Below the pieces are notes generated by a model that saw nothing but the letters and a program-made list of their open reading frames with translations, was not told the DNA's origin and made no database searches. Below are positions 52,805 to 61,428 of a DNA stretch of 64,000 nucleotides, one piece after another. The stretch spans positions 601,557-665,556 of the forward strand of contig CAYSSR010000003.1 in assembly GCA_964433755.1 (NCBI GenBank), in the 5' to 3' direction. The position numbers and the translations under genes are program-made. Position 1 is the first letter of the stretch, and every line of letters starts with the position of its first letter. The stretch is from JAUVXJ01 sp964433755. GTDB taxonomy: Bacteria; Chloroflexota; Anaerolineae; UBA7937; B3-Chlor.

Positions 52805-53842
52805 ATGCAGCTTTATCTCCTGGGGGCTGTTCCCTGGGCTGAGTCACAGCTCATCTACCACGCCCTTCCCCGCCTGGGCCGCGAGGCGTTGGTCCTGCTG
52901 TCCCCGGCCGATCCCTACGTGTGCATCGGGTACCATCAGGACCTCGACCAGGAAGTGGACGTAGAGTTCTGCCGGGCCAACGCGATCCCCATGTTTCGAC
53001 GGGAAGTAGGGGGCGGGGGTGTCTATCTCGACGGCGATCAGTTGTTCTACCAGCTTATCATCCACAAGGAGAATCCTCTCGCGCCGTCGGACAAGACTTC
53101 GTTCTACCGCAAGTTCCTACAGCCCCCGATCGACACCTATCGCGAGCTGGGTATCCCGGCGGAGTACAAGCCGGTCAACGACATCGTGGCTCACAACCGC
53201 AAGATCTCCGGCAACGGCGCTGGTGAGATCGGGGACTACCTGGTGCTGGTGGGCAATCTCATACTCGACTTCAACTATGAGATGATGAGCCGGGTGCTCA
53301 GGGTCCCCGACGAGAAGTTCCGAGACAAGGTCTACAAGAGCTTGCAGGATAATCTGAGTACGATAAGGCGGGAGGTGGGAGAGGCCCCTACCAGAGATTC
53401 TCTTTTCGCCAGCCTGGCGCGCAATTTCCAGCAGGTGCTGGGACCGCTGCCGAGTGGCGAGATAGACGACGAACTGCGGGAGGAGGTAGGCAGGCTCGCT
53501 GCCAGCTTCCTCCAGGACGAGTGGTTGCACAAGATGGGCAGGCGGACGGAAGGACGGACGGTAAAGATCTCGGCCGGGGTGGAGGTGAAACACCTGTTGC
53601 ACAAGGCCCCGGGTGGCTTGATCCGAGGCGACGTGGAGCTGGCCGACGGTCTCATCTCATCTGTCGTGATATCCGGTGACTTCTTCTTCTATCCAGCCGA
53701 CGAACTGGCAAACCTCTGCCAGGCGCTGGTGGGCAAGGAACCAGCCGAGGCTGAGGAAACCATCGCCCACTTCTACGAAGAACACGGCATAGAATCGCCA
53801 GGCGTCGAGCCGGCCGATTTTGCCAAGGTTGTGGCGGGTTGA
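52805..53842 (+). CDS. lplA: lipoate-protein ligase A-like protein
   Basis: 345 residues of the LplA/BirA superfamily. The adenylate-binding loop RREVGGGGVYLDGDQLFYQL and the catalytic-lysine segment NDIVAHNRKISGNGAGEIGD are both present. The C-terminal extension of about 120 residues (residues about 225-345) matches the accessory domain of full-length ligases. It attaches lipoate or an analogue to a lysine of a carrier protein. It is the first gene of the Hdr operon, which argues for a dedicated target; the GcvH-like protein at 47000-47431 is the obvious candidate. Start ATG follows ACGGAGG. The next gene begins three bases after its stop. Confidence 0.87.
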   Translation: MQLYLLGAVPWAESQLIYHALPRLGREALVLLSPADPYVCIGYHQDLDQEVDVEFCRANAIPMFRREVGGGGVYLDGDQLFYQLIIHKENPLAPSDKTSFYRKFLQPPIDTYRELGIPAEYKPVNDIVAHNRKISGNGAGEIGDYLVLVGNLILDFNYEMMSRVLRVPDEKFRDKVYKSLQDNLSTIRREVGEAPTRDSLFASLARNFQQVLGPLPSGEIDDELREEVGRLAASFLQDEWLHKMGRRTEGRTVKISAGVEVKHLLHKAPGGLIRGDVELADGLISSVVISGDFFFYPADELANLCQALVGKEPAEAEETIAHFYEEHGIESPGVEPADFAKVVAG

Positions 53843-53845
53843 CCC

Positions 53846-54688
53846 TTGGAGAGAATGGCTCTGTTCCCTGGCTGTCTGGTTCTCCAGCGTATGCCCCAGT
53901 ACGAGAAGGCAACGAAGGAGGTGCTGGGCGCTATCGGTATACAAGTGGAGAGCATCCCGCGAGCGGCCTGCTGCGGTGCCCCGCTGGAGTCCTTCACTGA
54001 CAGGTGGCTCCATTTTGCAGCCTACAACCTCAGTCTGGCGGAGAAGATGGGGCTGGACATGGTTACCTTGTGCGGCAACTGCGCCAACACCCTGTTGCGT
54101 GCAATTGTGGCCTTGGAGAACCCCTCGCTTCGGCGGGAGGTGAACGCAGTACTGGGCAAGATGGAGCTGCGTTACGACGGGAAGACGACAGTCAAGCATC
54201 TGGTGCAACTGCTGTTCGAACGCCTGGACGAGCTCAACGCGCGAACGACACGAAGATTGTCTCTCAGAGTGGCGGTGACGCACCCCTGCCAGGCCTTTCG
54301 ACCCCATGAGTTGACCTGCTTCGACGATCCTCTGGAGCCCCAAGCTATGCGGCAGATCGTCGCGTCGACAGGCGCGGAGGTCGTGGACTACCTCGCAGAG
54401 CACGACTGCTGCGGGTCCACCCTGTACCTGGCGGACCAGGAGCTGGGCCTCGAGGCCGGTCGTCGCAAGCTGGCCTCGGCGGCCGACGCAGACGTGCTGG
54501 TGGACGCCTGCGGCAACTGCCAGTTGCTTCTGGAGAGATTTCGAGGCTTGCTGGGGAACCCCCAAGAGCGTTCCAGGCTCGTGATCCTGACCCTGCCCCA
54601 GGTGCTCGGCCTGGCCATGGGCATGGATGCCGCCGATCTGGGTATCTCAGCCGCGTCGGGGAATACCATCACGGAGGCGGCGGCGTGA
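53846..54688 (+). CDS. hdrB: heterodisulfide reductase subunit B-like protein
   Basis: 280 residues with two CCG domains: ALFPGCLVLQRMPQYEKATK, AACCGAPLESF and TLCGNCANTL form the first; THPCQAF, EHDCCGSTLYLAD and DACGNCQLLL the second. These cysteines bind the two noncubane [4Fe-4S] clusters where disulfide reduction takes place. The TTG at 53846 is used here; an ATG at 53855 (after TTGGAGAGA) is also possible. The next gene starts in its final codons (GTGA overlap). It is the catalytic half of the soluble HdrBC pair. Confidence 0.88.
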   Translation: MERMALFPGCLVLQRMPQYEKATKEVLGAIGIQVESIPRAACCGAPLESFTDRWLHFAAYNLSLAEKMGLDMVTLCGNCANTLLRAIVALENPSLRREVNAVLGKMELRYDGKTTVKHLVQLLFERLDELNARTTRRLSLRVAVTHPCQAFRPHELTCFDDPLEPQAMRQIVASTGAEVVDYLAEHDCCGSTLYLADQELGLEAGRRKLASAADADVLVDACGNCQLLLERFRGLLGNPQERSRLVILTLPQVLGLAMGMDAADLGISAASGNTITEAAA

Positions 54689-55092
54689 GCGACGGAGTTC
54701 TCAACGATTTGCTCCAAGACTGCACGCGCTGTGGGCTGTGCCGCGAGGTATGTATCGTGGAAAGGCTGGGCGGCCATTCCATCACCTCGTTCCTGTGTGG
54801 AGAGACAGACTACTCCAGTTGGCTATGCTCCTCCTGCTGGCGCTGCCAGGAGGTCTGCCCGCAAGGAGTGGACATCCATAGGATCATGATGTTGAAGCGG
54901 CGGGAGCAGGAGCCGCCCGCCGGGCACGAGGCCAACCTTGTCAACGTCATGCGCTTGGGATATGCTTTGGAGATGGACGAGGCCGTGAACGAGTTGCGGC
55001 ATGTCCAAGGTTTGGCAAGCATCGAACTGGTGCCCCGGGATTGGGTGCAGCTCTTGCTTGACGAAGAGGAAGGCGGCCAGACACGCCGATAG
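54685..55092 (+). CDS. hdrC: heterodisulfide reductase subunit C-like ferredoxin
   Basis: 135 residues. Two [4Fe-4S] motifs, CTRCGLCREVCIV and CSSCWRCQEVCPQGVD, are followed by a short helical tail. HdrC carries electrons between HdrA and HdrB. It is somewhat shorter than methanogen HdrC (about 180). The GTG overlaps hdrB by four bases. The 169-base gap after it has no recognisable gene. Confidence 0.87.
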   Translation: MSDGVLNDLLQDCTRCGLCREVCIVERLGGHSITSFLCGETDYSSWLCSSCWRCQEVCPQGVDIHRIMMLKRREQEPPAGHEANLVNVMRLGYALEMDEAVNELRHVQGLASIELVPRDWVQLLLDEEEGGQTRR

Positions 55093-55261
55093 ACGGCGAC
55101 ACCCAGGCCTCGCCGAGGACACGGGAATCCTGTGGGCGTCGACGCGACGAGACCTGGCACGTCGCCCGGTGTGCAGGCAGACCGTGGAGACAGGAGACGA
55201 ATCAAGGGCACTCGCCAAGAACACGCCGTCCACAAGAAGGCAATCGAGGGGGTAGGTTCCG

Positions 55262-56461
55262 ATGACCACTGACGTCTTGGACTTTTCGACCCTGGAGCTG
55301 GACGCGACATTCAGCAAGCAAGTCACTCCCGACCTGGATGTTCTTCGCACCTGCATTCAGTGCGGCACCTGCTCCGCCTCCTGTCCGACCGCCTACGCGA
55401 TGGACTACACGCCGAGGCAGTTGTGGAAGCTGATCCAGTTGGGCCTCAAAGATGAGGTGGTCAACAGCCGCACCTTCTGGCTCTGCACCACCTGCAAGGC
55501 CTGCACAGTGCGCTGCCCACGTGGCATCGACCTCACCCAGACCATGCTCATGCTGAAAGAGTATGCCGTCAGAGAGAGCTTGAAGGTGCCCGACGGCATC
55601 GGAGTCCTGCGTGAGACGGTGATCGCCAACCATAACATCTCTGGTGACGACAACGAGAGCCGCCTGATCTGGGCTGAAAACCTAGAAAGCAAACCAGAAG
55701 GTATCGAGGCCAAGAAGGGTGCGGAGGTGCTCTACTTCGTGGGGTGCGTTTCCGCCTTCTACCCACAGGCCTACAGCATACCCCAGTCCATGGTCCAGAT
55801 CTTCGAACGGGCCGGCGTCAGCTTCACCACCATGGGAGGACAGGAGTGGTGCTGTGGTTACCCTCTGTACGGCGCTGGGATGAAGGACCTGGTCGCCGAG
55901 CTAGCCCAGCACAACCTGGAGCGGGTCAAGGAGGTGGGCTCGACCAGGCTGGTGACCACTTGCCCATCCTGCTACTACGCCTGGACCCACGTCTATCCTG
56001 AGTTCGTGGAGTTGCCAGCCGAGCTAGAGATACTCCACGCCGTGGAGTATCTGAAGCAGTTGCTGGATCAGGGCGGGATCGAACTTGGAGAAGTGGAGAG
56101 GATCGTCACCTACCACGACCCATGCGACCTCGGTCGCAAGAGCGGGGTCTTCGACGCACCTCGCGCCCTCCTGAACAGCATTCCCGGGCTCGACTTCCGG
56201 GAGATGGCGACACATGGCGAGAACGCCATGTGCTGCGGAGGAGGAGGAGACGTCGAGATCTCGGACAGGCAGGTGACGGGAGAAGTCGGGGTGCTGCGTA
56301 TGCAGCAGGCTCAGGAGACAGGAGCCCAGGCGGTGATCTCCGCTTGCCAGCAGTGCAAGCGTACACTGCTTACCGGCGCACGCCAGGCGAAGATACGGAT
56401 GAGGGCCATGGACATCAGCGAACTCGTGCTGGAGTCCATGCGTAACGCGGAGAGTAAGTGA
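55262..56461 (+). CDS. second HdrD-like iron-sulfur protein (soluble-module paralogue)
   Basis: 399 residues, paralogous to 50567-51772: RTCIQCGTCSASCPTAYAM and LCTTCKACTVRCPRGID are the ferredoxin motifs, and EWCCGYPLYGAG with TCPSCYYAW, and MCCGGGGDVEIS with ACQQCKRTL, the two CCG domains. The central block ETVIANHNISGDDNESRLIW is shared with the paralogue. Because it follows HdrB and HdrC in the operon, the soluble complex would have three CCG-domain pairs or a second terminal acceptor. The ATG lies seven bases after a GGGGG site. The HdrA gene follows after 16 bases. Confidence 0.88.
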   Translation: MTTDVLDFSTLELDATFSKQVTPDLDVLRTCIQCGTCSASCPTAYAMDYTPRQLWKLIQLGLKDEVVNSRTFWLCTTCKACTVRCPRGIDLTQTMLMLKEYAVRESLKVPDGIGVLRETVIANHNISGDDNESRLIWAENLESKPEGIEAKKGAEVLYFVGCVSAFYPQAYSIPQSMVQIFERAGVSFTTMGGQEWCCGYPLYGAGMKDLVAELAQHNLERVKEVGSTRLVTTCPSCYYAWTHVYPEFVELPAELEILHAVEYLKQLLDQGGIELGEVERIVTYHDPCDLGRKSGVFDAPRALLNSIPGLDFREMATHGENAMCCGGGGDVEISDRQVTGEVGVLRMQQAQETGAQAVISACQQCKRTLLTGARQAKIRMRAMDISELVLESMRNAESK

Positions 56462-56477
56462 ACTGGAGATACGAAGC

Positions 56478-58439
56478 ATGGGTGATAGACCGAGAAGGAT
56501 AGGGGTCTTCGTCTGCCACTGCGGGACCAACATCGCCGGCAAGGTTGACGTCGAAGCCGTCGCACAATACGCGGCCGGTCTCCCCGGGGTGGTGAACGCC
56601 GAGACCAACCAGTACATGTGCTCTGACCCGGGTCAGGACCTGATCAAACAGAAGATCGAGGAACTGGGACTGAACAGGGTGGTGGTGGCCTCTTGTTCGC
56701 CTCTGATGCACGAGCTCACGTTCCGCCGGGCCTGTGCCGAGGCGGGCATGAACCCCTTCCACTTCCAGATGGCGAACATCCGGGAGCAGGTCTCCTGGGT
56801 GACTGAGGACCCGGCGGAGGCCACGGAGAGGGCCAAACGCGCCGTGGCGGCGGCGGTGAGCCGGGTGGCACACCATCAATCGTTGCAGGTCAAGGAGGTG
56901 CCCGTCCTGCCCGCCACTCTCGTCGTTGGTGGTGGCATCGCCGGTATCGAGGCCGCCTTGCGCATCGCCGACTCGGGCAAGAAGGTGTACCTCGTCGAGA
57001 AAGGTCCCAGCGTAGGCGGGTACATGGCCCAGCTCTACAAGACCTTCCCGACACTGGACTGTTCCGCTTGAATACTCACACCGAAGATGGTGTCCGTGGG
57101 ACAGCATGAAAACATCGAAATCCTCAGCTACAGCCAGGTGGAAGAGGTCGCCGGGTACGTCGGCAACTTCAAGGTCAGCGTACGAAAGAAAGCCCGCTAC
57201 GTAAACGAGGACCTGTGCACCGGTTGCGGCCTCTGCCAGGAGAAATGCCCGGCCAAGAAGATCCCCAGCGAGTTCGACGGCAACCTGGGGACCAGGACGG
57301 CCATCTACATGCCTTTCGCCCAGGCCATTCCGCGAGTCCCGGTGATCGACAGGGACAATTGCCGCTACTTCCAGACCGGCAAGTGCGGTGTGTGTGCCAA
57401 GCTCTGCCCCCGGGGAGCCATCGACTTCGAGCAGGAGGACCAGTTGGTCGAGCTGGAAGTGGGCGCGATCATCGTGGCCACCGGATTCGATCTGTTCGAC
57501 TGCTCCCGCGTCTCTCAGTACGGCTATGGCACGTACGACAACGTCCTGACCAGCCTGCAACTGGAGAGGCTCGTGGATGCCAGCGGACCGACCAAAGGCA
57601 AGATCGTGACCAAAGAAGGACACGAGCCCAAGAGCATGGCCATCATACACTGTGTGGGCAGCCGAGACCACAACTACAATCGCCACTGCTCGCGCGTCTG
57701 CTGCATGTACTCCCTCAAGCTCGCGCATCTGGTCAAGGATTCGACGGACGCCCAGGTCTACGAGTTCTACATCGACATGCGCACCGGTGGAAAGGGCTAC
57801 GAGGAGTTCTACGAGCGTTTGCAGGAGGAAGGTGTGATGTTCATCCGGGGTCGCCCGGCAGAGGTGCTGCCCCGCGATGGCAAGCTCGTGGTCAAGGCGG
57901 AGGACTCCAACCTCGGCCGGCTGGTAGAGATCCCTGTGGACATGGTGATCCTGAGCGCGGGATTGGAGCCACGACGCGACGCCGAGAATGTAGCTCACAC
58001 CTTTGGACTCAGCCGCAGCGCAGACGGCTTCTTCCTGGAGAAACACCCCAAGCTGGGACCGGTGGAGACGGCATCCAACGGTGTGTTCATCGCAGGAGCG
58101 TGCCAGGGGCCAAAAGACATCCCTGACACGGTAGCTCAGGCGGGCGCAGCAGCGGCAGCAGCTCTGGCCATGATGGACAAGGGGCGTGTCACCCTGGAGC
58201 CGTCCGTCGCACAGGCGAACGTGAAGCTATGTTCAGGGTGCGGCGAGTGTGTGGTGGCCTGTCCCTACAACGCCCTGAAGCTGGTTGACGGACACGTGGA
58301 AGTGGACGAGACGGCGTGCAAGGGCTGCGGGGTCTGTGTAGGCCATTGCCGATCCAAGGCGATCACGGTGCTCCACTTCACAGATGAGCAACTACTCGCC
58401 GAGATGCGCGGGGCGCTGCGGACCCTGGAGGTAGCCTGA
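56478..58439 (+). CDS. hdrA: heterodisulfide reductase subunit A-like flavoprotein with a UGA selenocysteine codon
   Basis: 653 codons read through an in-frame TGA at 57069-57071 (codon 198). The N-terminal domain (VCHCGTNIAGKVDVEAVAQY) precedes a FAD-binding Rossmann motif (LVVGGGIAGIEAALRIADSG), then TFPTLDCSA-U-ILTPKM, where the family has Cys in TLDCSxCILTPKM. After that come ferredoxin-type clusters (CTGCGLCQEKCPAKK, CGVCAKLCPRGAI, CSGCGECVVACPYNA, CKGCGVCVGHCRSKA) and a second FAD-binding region. No frameshift is needed; the sequence on both sides of TGA is intact and in phase. HdrA is the bifurcating flavin hub of Hdr complexes. It overlaps the next start by one base. Selenoprotein HdrA is known from methanogens and some bacteria. 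Confidence 0.9.
57069..57071 (+). other. in-frame TGA, predicted selenocysteine codon of hdrA
   Basis: TGA at codon 198 follows GACTGTTCCGCT (DCSA) and is followed by ILTPKMVSVG, so it replaces the second Cys of a conserved CxxC motif. Confidence 0.87.
57075..57100 (+). promoter_or_regulatory. candidate SECIS-like hairpin of hdrA
   Basis: CTCAC (57075-57079) can pair with GTGGG (57096-57100), with an upper stem ACC/GGT (57080-57082 with 57089-57091), a four-base 3' bulge and the loop GAAGAT. It starts three bases after the TGA, somewhat close for a bacterial SECIS, so it is only tentative. Confidence 0.35.
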
Positions 58440-58846
58440 TGTACGAACCGAAGATCGTGGCCTACGCCTGCACGTATTGCTCCTATCCCGGCGCCGACCT
58501 GGCAGGGACATCGCGCACCAAGTACTCGCCCAACGTCAACATCATCCGGGTGTTGTGCTCGGGACGAGTCTCGCCCGAGTTGATCCTCCGCACCTTTCGG
58601 GAGGGCGCAGACGGAGTCCTCGTGCTGGGCTGTCACTTCGGCGACTGCCACTTCATCAGTGGCAACCGTCGCACCGCCGCCCGTGTCCCGGTCCTGCGGC
58701 GTATCCTGGAATACGCCGGCATAGAGCCCGAGCGCTTGCGACTGGAGTGGGTATCCGCGTCGGAGGGCGAACGCTTCGCCCAGGTGGTGAACGAGTTTAC
58801 GGAGACGATTCGAGCGTTACCTCCAATGGAGAGGGTGCTGGCCTGA
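58439..58846 (+). CDS. mvhD: MvhD/FlxD-like electron-transfer subunit
   Basis: 135 residues. KIVAYACTYCSYPGADLAGT, IIRVLCSGRVSPELILRTFR and VLGCHFGDCHFISGN are the signature cysteines of MvhD, which binds a [2Fe-2S] cluster and connects HdrA with a hydrogenase or formate dehydrogenase. Here all cysteines are encoded by normal Cys codons. It overlaps the HdrA stop by one base. Its position between hdrA and nuoEF-fdhA fits a link from HdrA to the NAD(H)/formate module. Confidence 0.92.
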   Translation: MYEPKIVAYACTYCSYPGADLAGTSRTKYSPNVNIIRVLCSGRVSPELILRTFREGADGVLVLGCHFGDCHFISGNRRTAARVPVLRRILEYAGIEPERLRLEWVSASEGERFAQVVNEFTETIRALPPMERVLA

Positions 58847-58959
58847 AGTCGGTCGTAATCCCCTCGCCACACGCCGCCCGGCCGCACAGATGTGCGAGAG
58901 GCTTCCCCACACCCGTTCTTGTAGTCTCGTAGCGACTTGTGAAAGCAGGAGAAGAAGGT

Positions 58960-59448
58960 ATGGCAGCCACGAGCAACGGCGAAGTTGACCTCTCGTTGAT
59001 GGATCCGGTGTATGAGAAGTACAGGGAGCAAGAGGGCGCTCTGATCCCCATCCTTCAAAGGGCGCAGGGCATCTACGGCTACCTGCCGCCGGAGGTCTTG
59101 TTGTCCGTCGCCGGGCGGCTGGACGTCGCGCTGAGCAAGGTCTACGGCGTAGCCACCTTCTACTCTCAGTTCTACCTGACCCGCAGGGGCAAGCACGTGC
59201 TGAGACTATGCGACGGCACGGCCTGCCACGTCAAGGGCACGCCCATCCTGATGACCGCCGTCCAGGAGGCGTACGGTGTTGGACCAGGTGAAACAACGGA
59301 GGACGGCGAGTTGACGGTCGAGGTGGTGTACTGTCTGGGGTCGTGCGCTTTGGCTCCCGTAGCTATCCTCGACGGCGAAGTGATGGGGCGCATGCGTCAG
59401 GAGAAACTCCTACGCAGGCTGAAGGAGCGGCTGGAGCCGAGCGCGTAG
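58960..59448 (+). CDS. nuoE: NuoE/HoxE-type [2Fe-2S] thioredoxin-like subunit
   Basis: 162 residues. RAQGIYGYLPPEVLLSVAGR and VYGVATFYSQFYLTRRGKHV introduce the domain, and the four [2Fe-2S] cysteines are in LRLCDGTACHVKG and YCLGSCALAP. It is the 24-kDa type subunit that passes electrons to the FMN/NADH subunit next to it. ATG at 58960 follows AGGAGAAGAAGG; a GTG at 58939 is a weaker alternative. It lies about 113 bases after mvhD. Confidence 0.9.
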   Translation: MAATSNGEVDLSLMDPVYEKYREQEGALIPILQRAQGIYGYLPPEVLLSVAGRLDVALSKVYGVATFYSQFYLTRRGKHVLRLCDGTACHVKGTPILMTAVQEAYGVGPGETTEDGELTVEVVYCLGSCALAPVAILDGEVMGRMRQEKLLRRLKERLEPSA

Positions 59449-59505
59449 GGGACGCGCAGCCCACCAACACGCGACTCGAGGGGCGGGCTAGAAGAGGAGG
59501 TACGG

Positions 59506-61410
59506 ATGGTTTCAAGCAAGACTGCGACGCTTGCGACCGTCAGGGAAGAGGCACAAAAGCACTGGGAGGCCAAGACCAGCGCCGATGTGTATGTCACCGC
59601 CGGCCTGGGCACCTGCGGCCTGGCGGCTGGCGCCAGTGCTACCCTGGAGGCGATCCAAGGCGAACTTGACAAGCGGAAGCTGACCGCGGTTGTCGGCAAG
59701 GTTGGTTGCGTCGGTATGTGCTCCTACGAGCCGATGGTGGAGCTACAGGCCAACGGCAGACCCCGTATGAACTACGGTCAAGTCGGCCCGGAGAACGTGC
59801 CGGAGATCTTCGCCGCGTACTTCGACGGCGAGCCGCTGAAGAAGAGCGTCGTTGTTGGCCAGGTGCTGCCGACGGTGATGAGACAGAACGGCAGCGCGCT
59901 CCATTCGCTGAGCTTCGTGGACCCAGAGACCAACGAGAAGATCGCCTTCCACCAGAAGCAGTTGCGCATCGTCCTCAGCAACTGCGGCTTGATCAATCCC
60001 GAGTCTATCGAGGACTATCTGGCCCTCGACGGCTACAAGGCACTGGAAATGGTCCTCGGTGGAATGACGCCGGAGGATGTGATCAAGGAGATCACCGACT
60101 CTGGGCTGCGCGGCCGTGGCGGCGCCGGGTTTCCCACCGGAGTGAAGTGGGGGTTCGCGCGCAGGACCGAGAGTTGGCCCAAGTACGTGATCTGCAATGC
60201 GGACGAGGGTGACCCCGGCGCATTCATGGATCGATCGGTGCTGGAGGGTGACCCGCACTCACTCATCGAGGGCATGACCATTGCCGCATACGCCATCGGC
60301 GCTCGGCAGGGGTACATCTACTGCCGGGCAGAGTACCCCCTCGCCATCCGGCGGCTGGAGATAGCCCTGGAGCAAGCCAGAGAAGCGGGCCTGCTGGGTG
60401 AGAACATCCTGGGCTCCGGCTTCGATTTCTCTCTCCAGGTCAAAGAAGGGGCAGGCGCGTTTGTGTGCGGCGAGGAGACGGCCCTGATGAACTCCATTCA
60501 GGGCGAGCGCGGGCAGCCCTGGCCGCGGCCGCCCTATCCGGCCGTCTCAGGCCTGTGGGGGCAACCCAGCAATGTAAACAACGTCAAGAGTTACGCCTAC
60601 ACCTCGCGCATCATGCGCATGGGCGCGGAGTGGTTCAAGAACCTGGGTACCGAGGGCAGCCCTGGCACCGCCATCTTCGCCCTCACCGGAATGGTCAACC
60701 GTACGGGGTTGATCGAGGTTCCGATGGGCATCACCCTACGCGAGATCATCTACGACGTGGGCGGCGGCATACCTGCGGGACGCAAGTTCAAGGCCGTTCA
60801 GACAGGAGGGCCGTTGGGCGGATGCCTCCCGGAGGCCCACCTGGATACCCCTGTAGATTTCGACTCGTTGGTCGCGGCTGGCTCAGTGATGGGATCCGGG
60901 GGCATGATCGTCGCCGACGAGACCACCTGCATGGTCGAGTTCGCCAAGTACTTCATGCAGTTCGTGTGCGACGAAAGCTGTGGCAAGTGTCCGCCATGCC
61001 GCATCGGCAGTACGAGGATGCTGGAGGTTTTGCAGCGTATAACAGAGGGCGAGGGCGACGAGGGGGACCTGGATGAGATTCGGCGCATGGCCCAGGGTAT
61101 GCAGCGCGGAGCTCTCTGTGCTCTGGGACAGCTAGCCCCATCTCCCGTGATGTCTACCCTGCAACACTTCGCAGACGAATACGTAGCCCACATCGAGGAG
61201 GGCTGCTGCCCGGCCGGCAGTTGCCGGGCCTTGATCACCTTCGAGATCGATCCAGAAGTCTGTACTGGGTGCATGGTCTGCGCCCGCAACTGCCCCAGCA
61301 AGGCCATCAGCGGCCAAAAACGCGAGCCACACGTCATCGACCCGGACCTCTGCGAACGGTGCGGTTTATGTAGAGAAGTGTGCAAGTTCGACGCTATCGT
61401 CGTCCGATAG
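59506..61410 (+). CDS. nuoF: NuoF/HydB-type NAD(H)- and FMN-binding subunit
   Basis: 634 residues. The N-terminal [2Fe-2S] thioredoxin-like domain (TAGLGTCGLAAGA ... GKVGCVGMCSYEP) is fused to the 51-kDa core: GRGGAGFPTGVKWGF (FMN), GAGAFVCGEETALMNSIQG (NADH), and ESCGKCPPCRIGSTRML (N3-type [4Fe-4S]). The C-terminus has two ferredoxin clusters, CTGCMVCARNCPSKA and CERCGLCREVCKFDA. This fused layout is typical of electron-bifurcating hydrogenases and NAD-linked formate dehydrogenases. It oxidises NADH or reduces NAD+. It is 57 bases after nuoE and 18 bases before fdhA. Confidence 0.93.
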   Translation: MVSSKTATLATVREEAQKHWEAKTSADVYVTAGLGTCGLAAGASATLEAIQGELDKRKLTAVVGKVGCVGMCSYEPMVELQANGRPRMNYGQVGPENVPEIFAAYFDGEPLKKSVVVGQVLPTVMRQNGSALHSLSFVDPETNEKIAFHQKQLRIVLSNCGLINPESIEDYLALDGYKALEMVLGGMTPEDVIKEITDSGLRGRGGAGFPTGVKWGFARRTESWPKYVICNADEGDPGAFMDRSVLEGDPHSLIEGMTIAAYAIGARQGYIYCRAEYPLAIRRLEIALEQAREAGLLGENILGSGFDFSLQVKEGAGAFVCGEETALMNSIQGERGQPWPRPPYPAVSGLWGQPSNVNNVKSYAYTSRIMRMGAEWFKNLGTEGSPGTAIFALTGMVNRTGLIEVPMGITLREIIYDVGGGIPAGRKFKAVQTGGPLGGCLPEAHLDTPVDFDSLVAAGSVMGSGGMIVADETTCMVEFAKYFMQFVCDESCGKCPPCRIGSTRMLEVLQRITEGEGDEGDLDEIRRMAQGMQRGALCALGQLAPSPVMSTLQHFADEYVAHIEEGCCPAGSCRALITFEIDPEVCTGCMVCARNCPSKAISGQKREPHVIDPDLCERCGLCREVCKFDAIVVR

Positions 61411-61428
61411 TCACGCGGGGTGGAGATT

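Noticed and set aside
56415..58046. 543-residue open frame on the minus strand
   Set aside because: It is antisense to hdrA. It stays open only because of codon bias, and it spans the hdrA TGA without any recognisable motif.
57087..58439. A separate HdrA-like gene starting at ATG 57087
   Set aside because: The true frame continues from 56478 through the TGA at 57069. The ATG is an internal methionine of ILTPKM and has no ribosome binding site.
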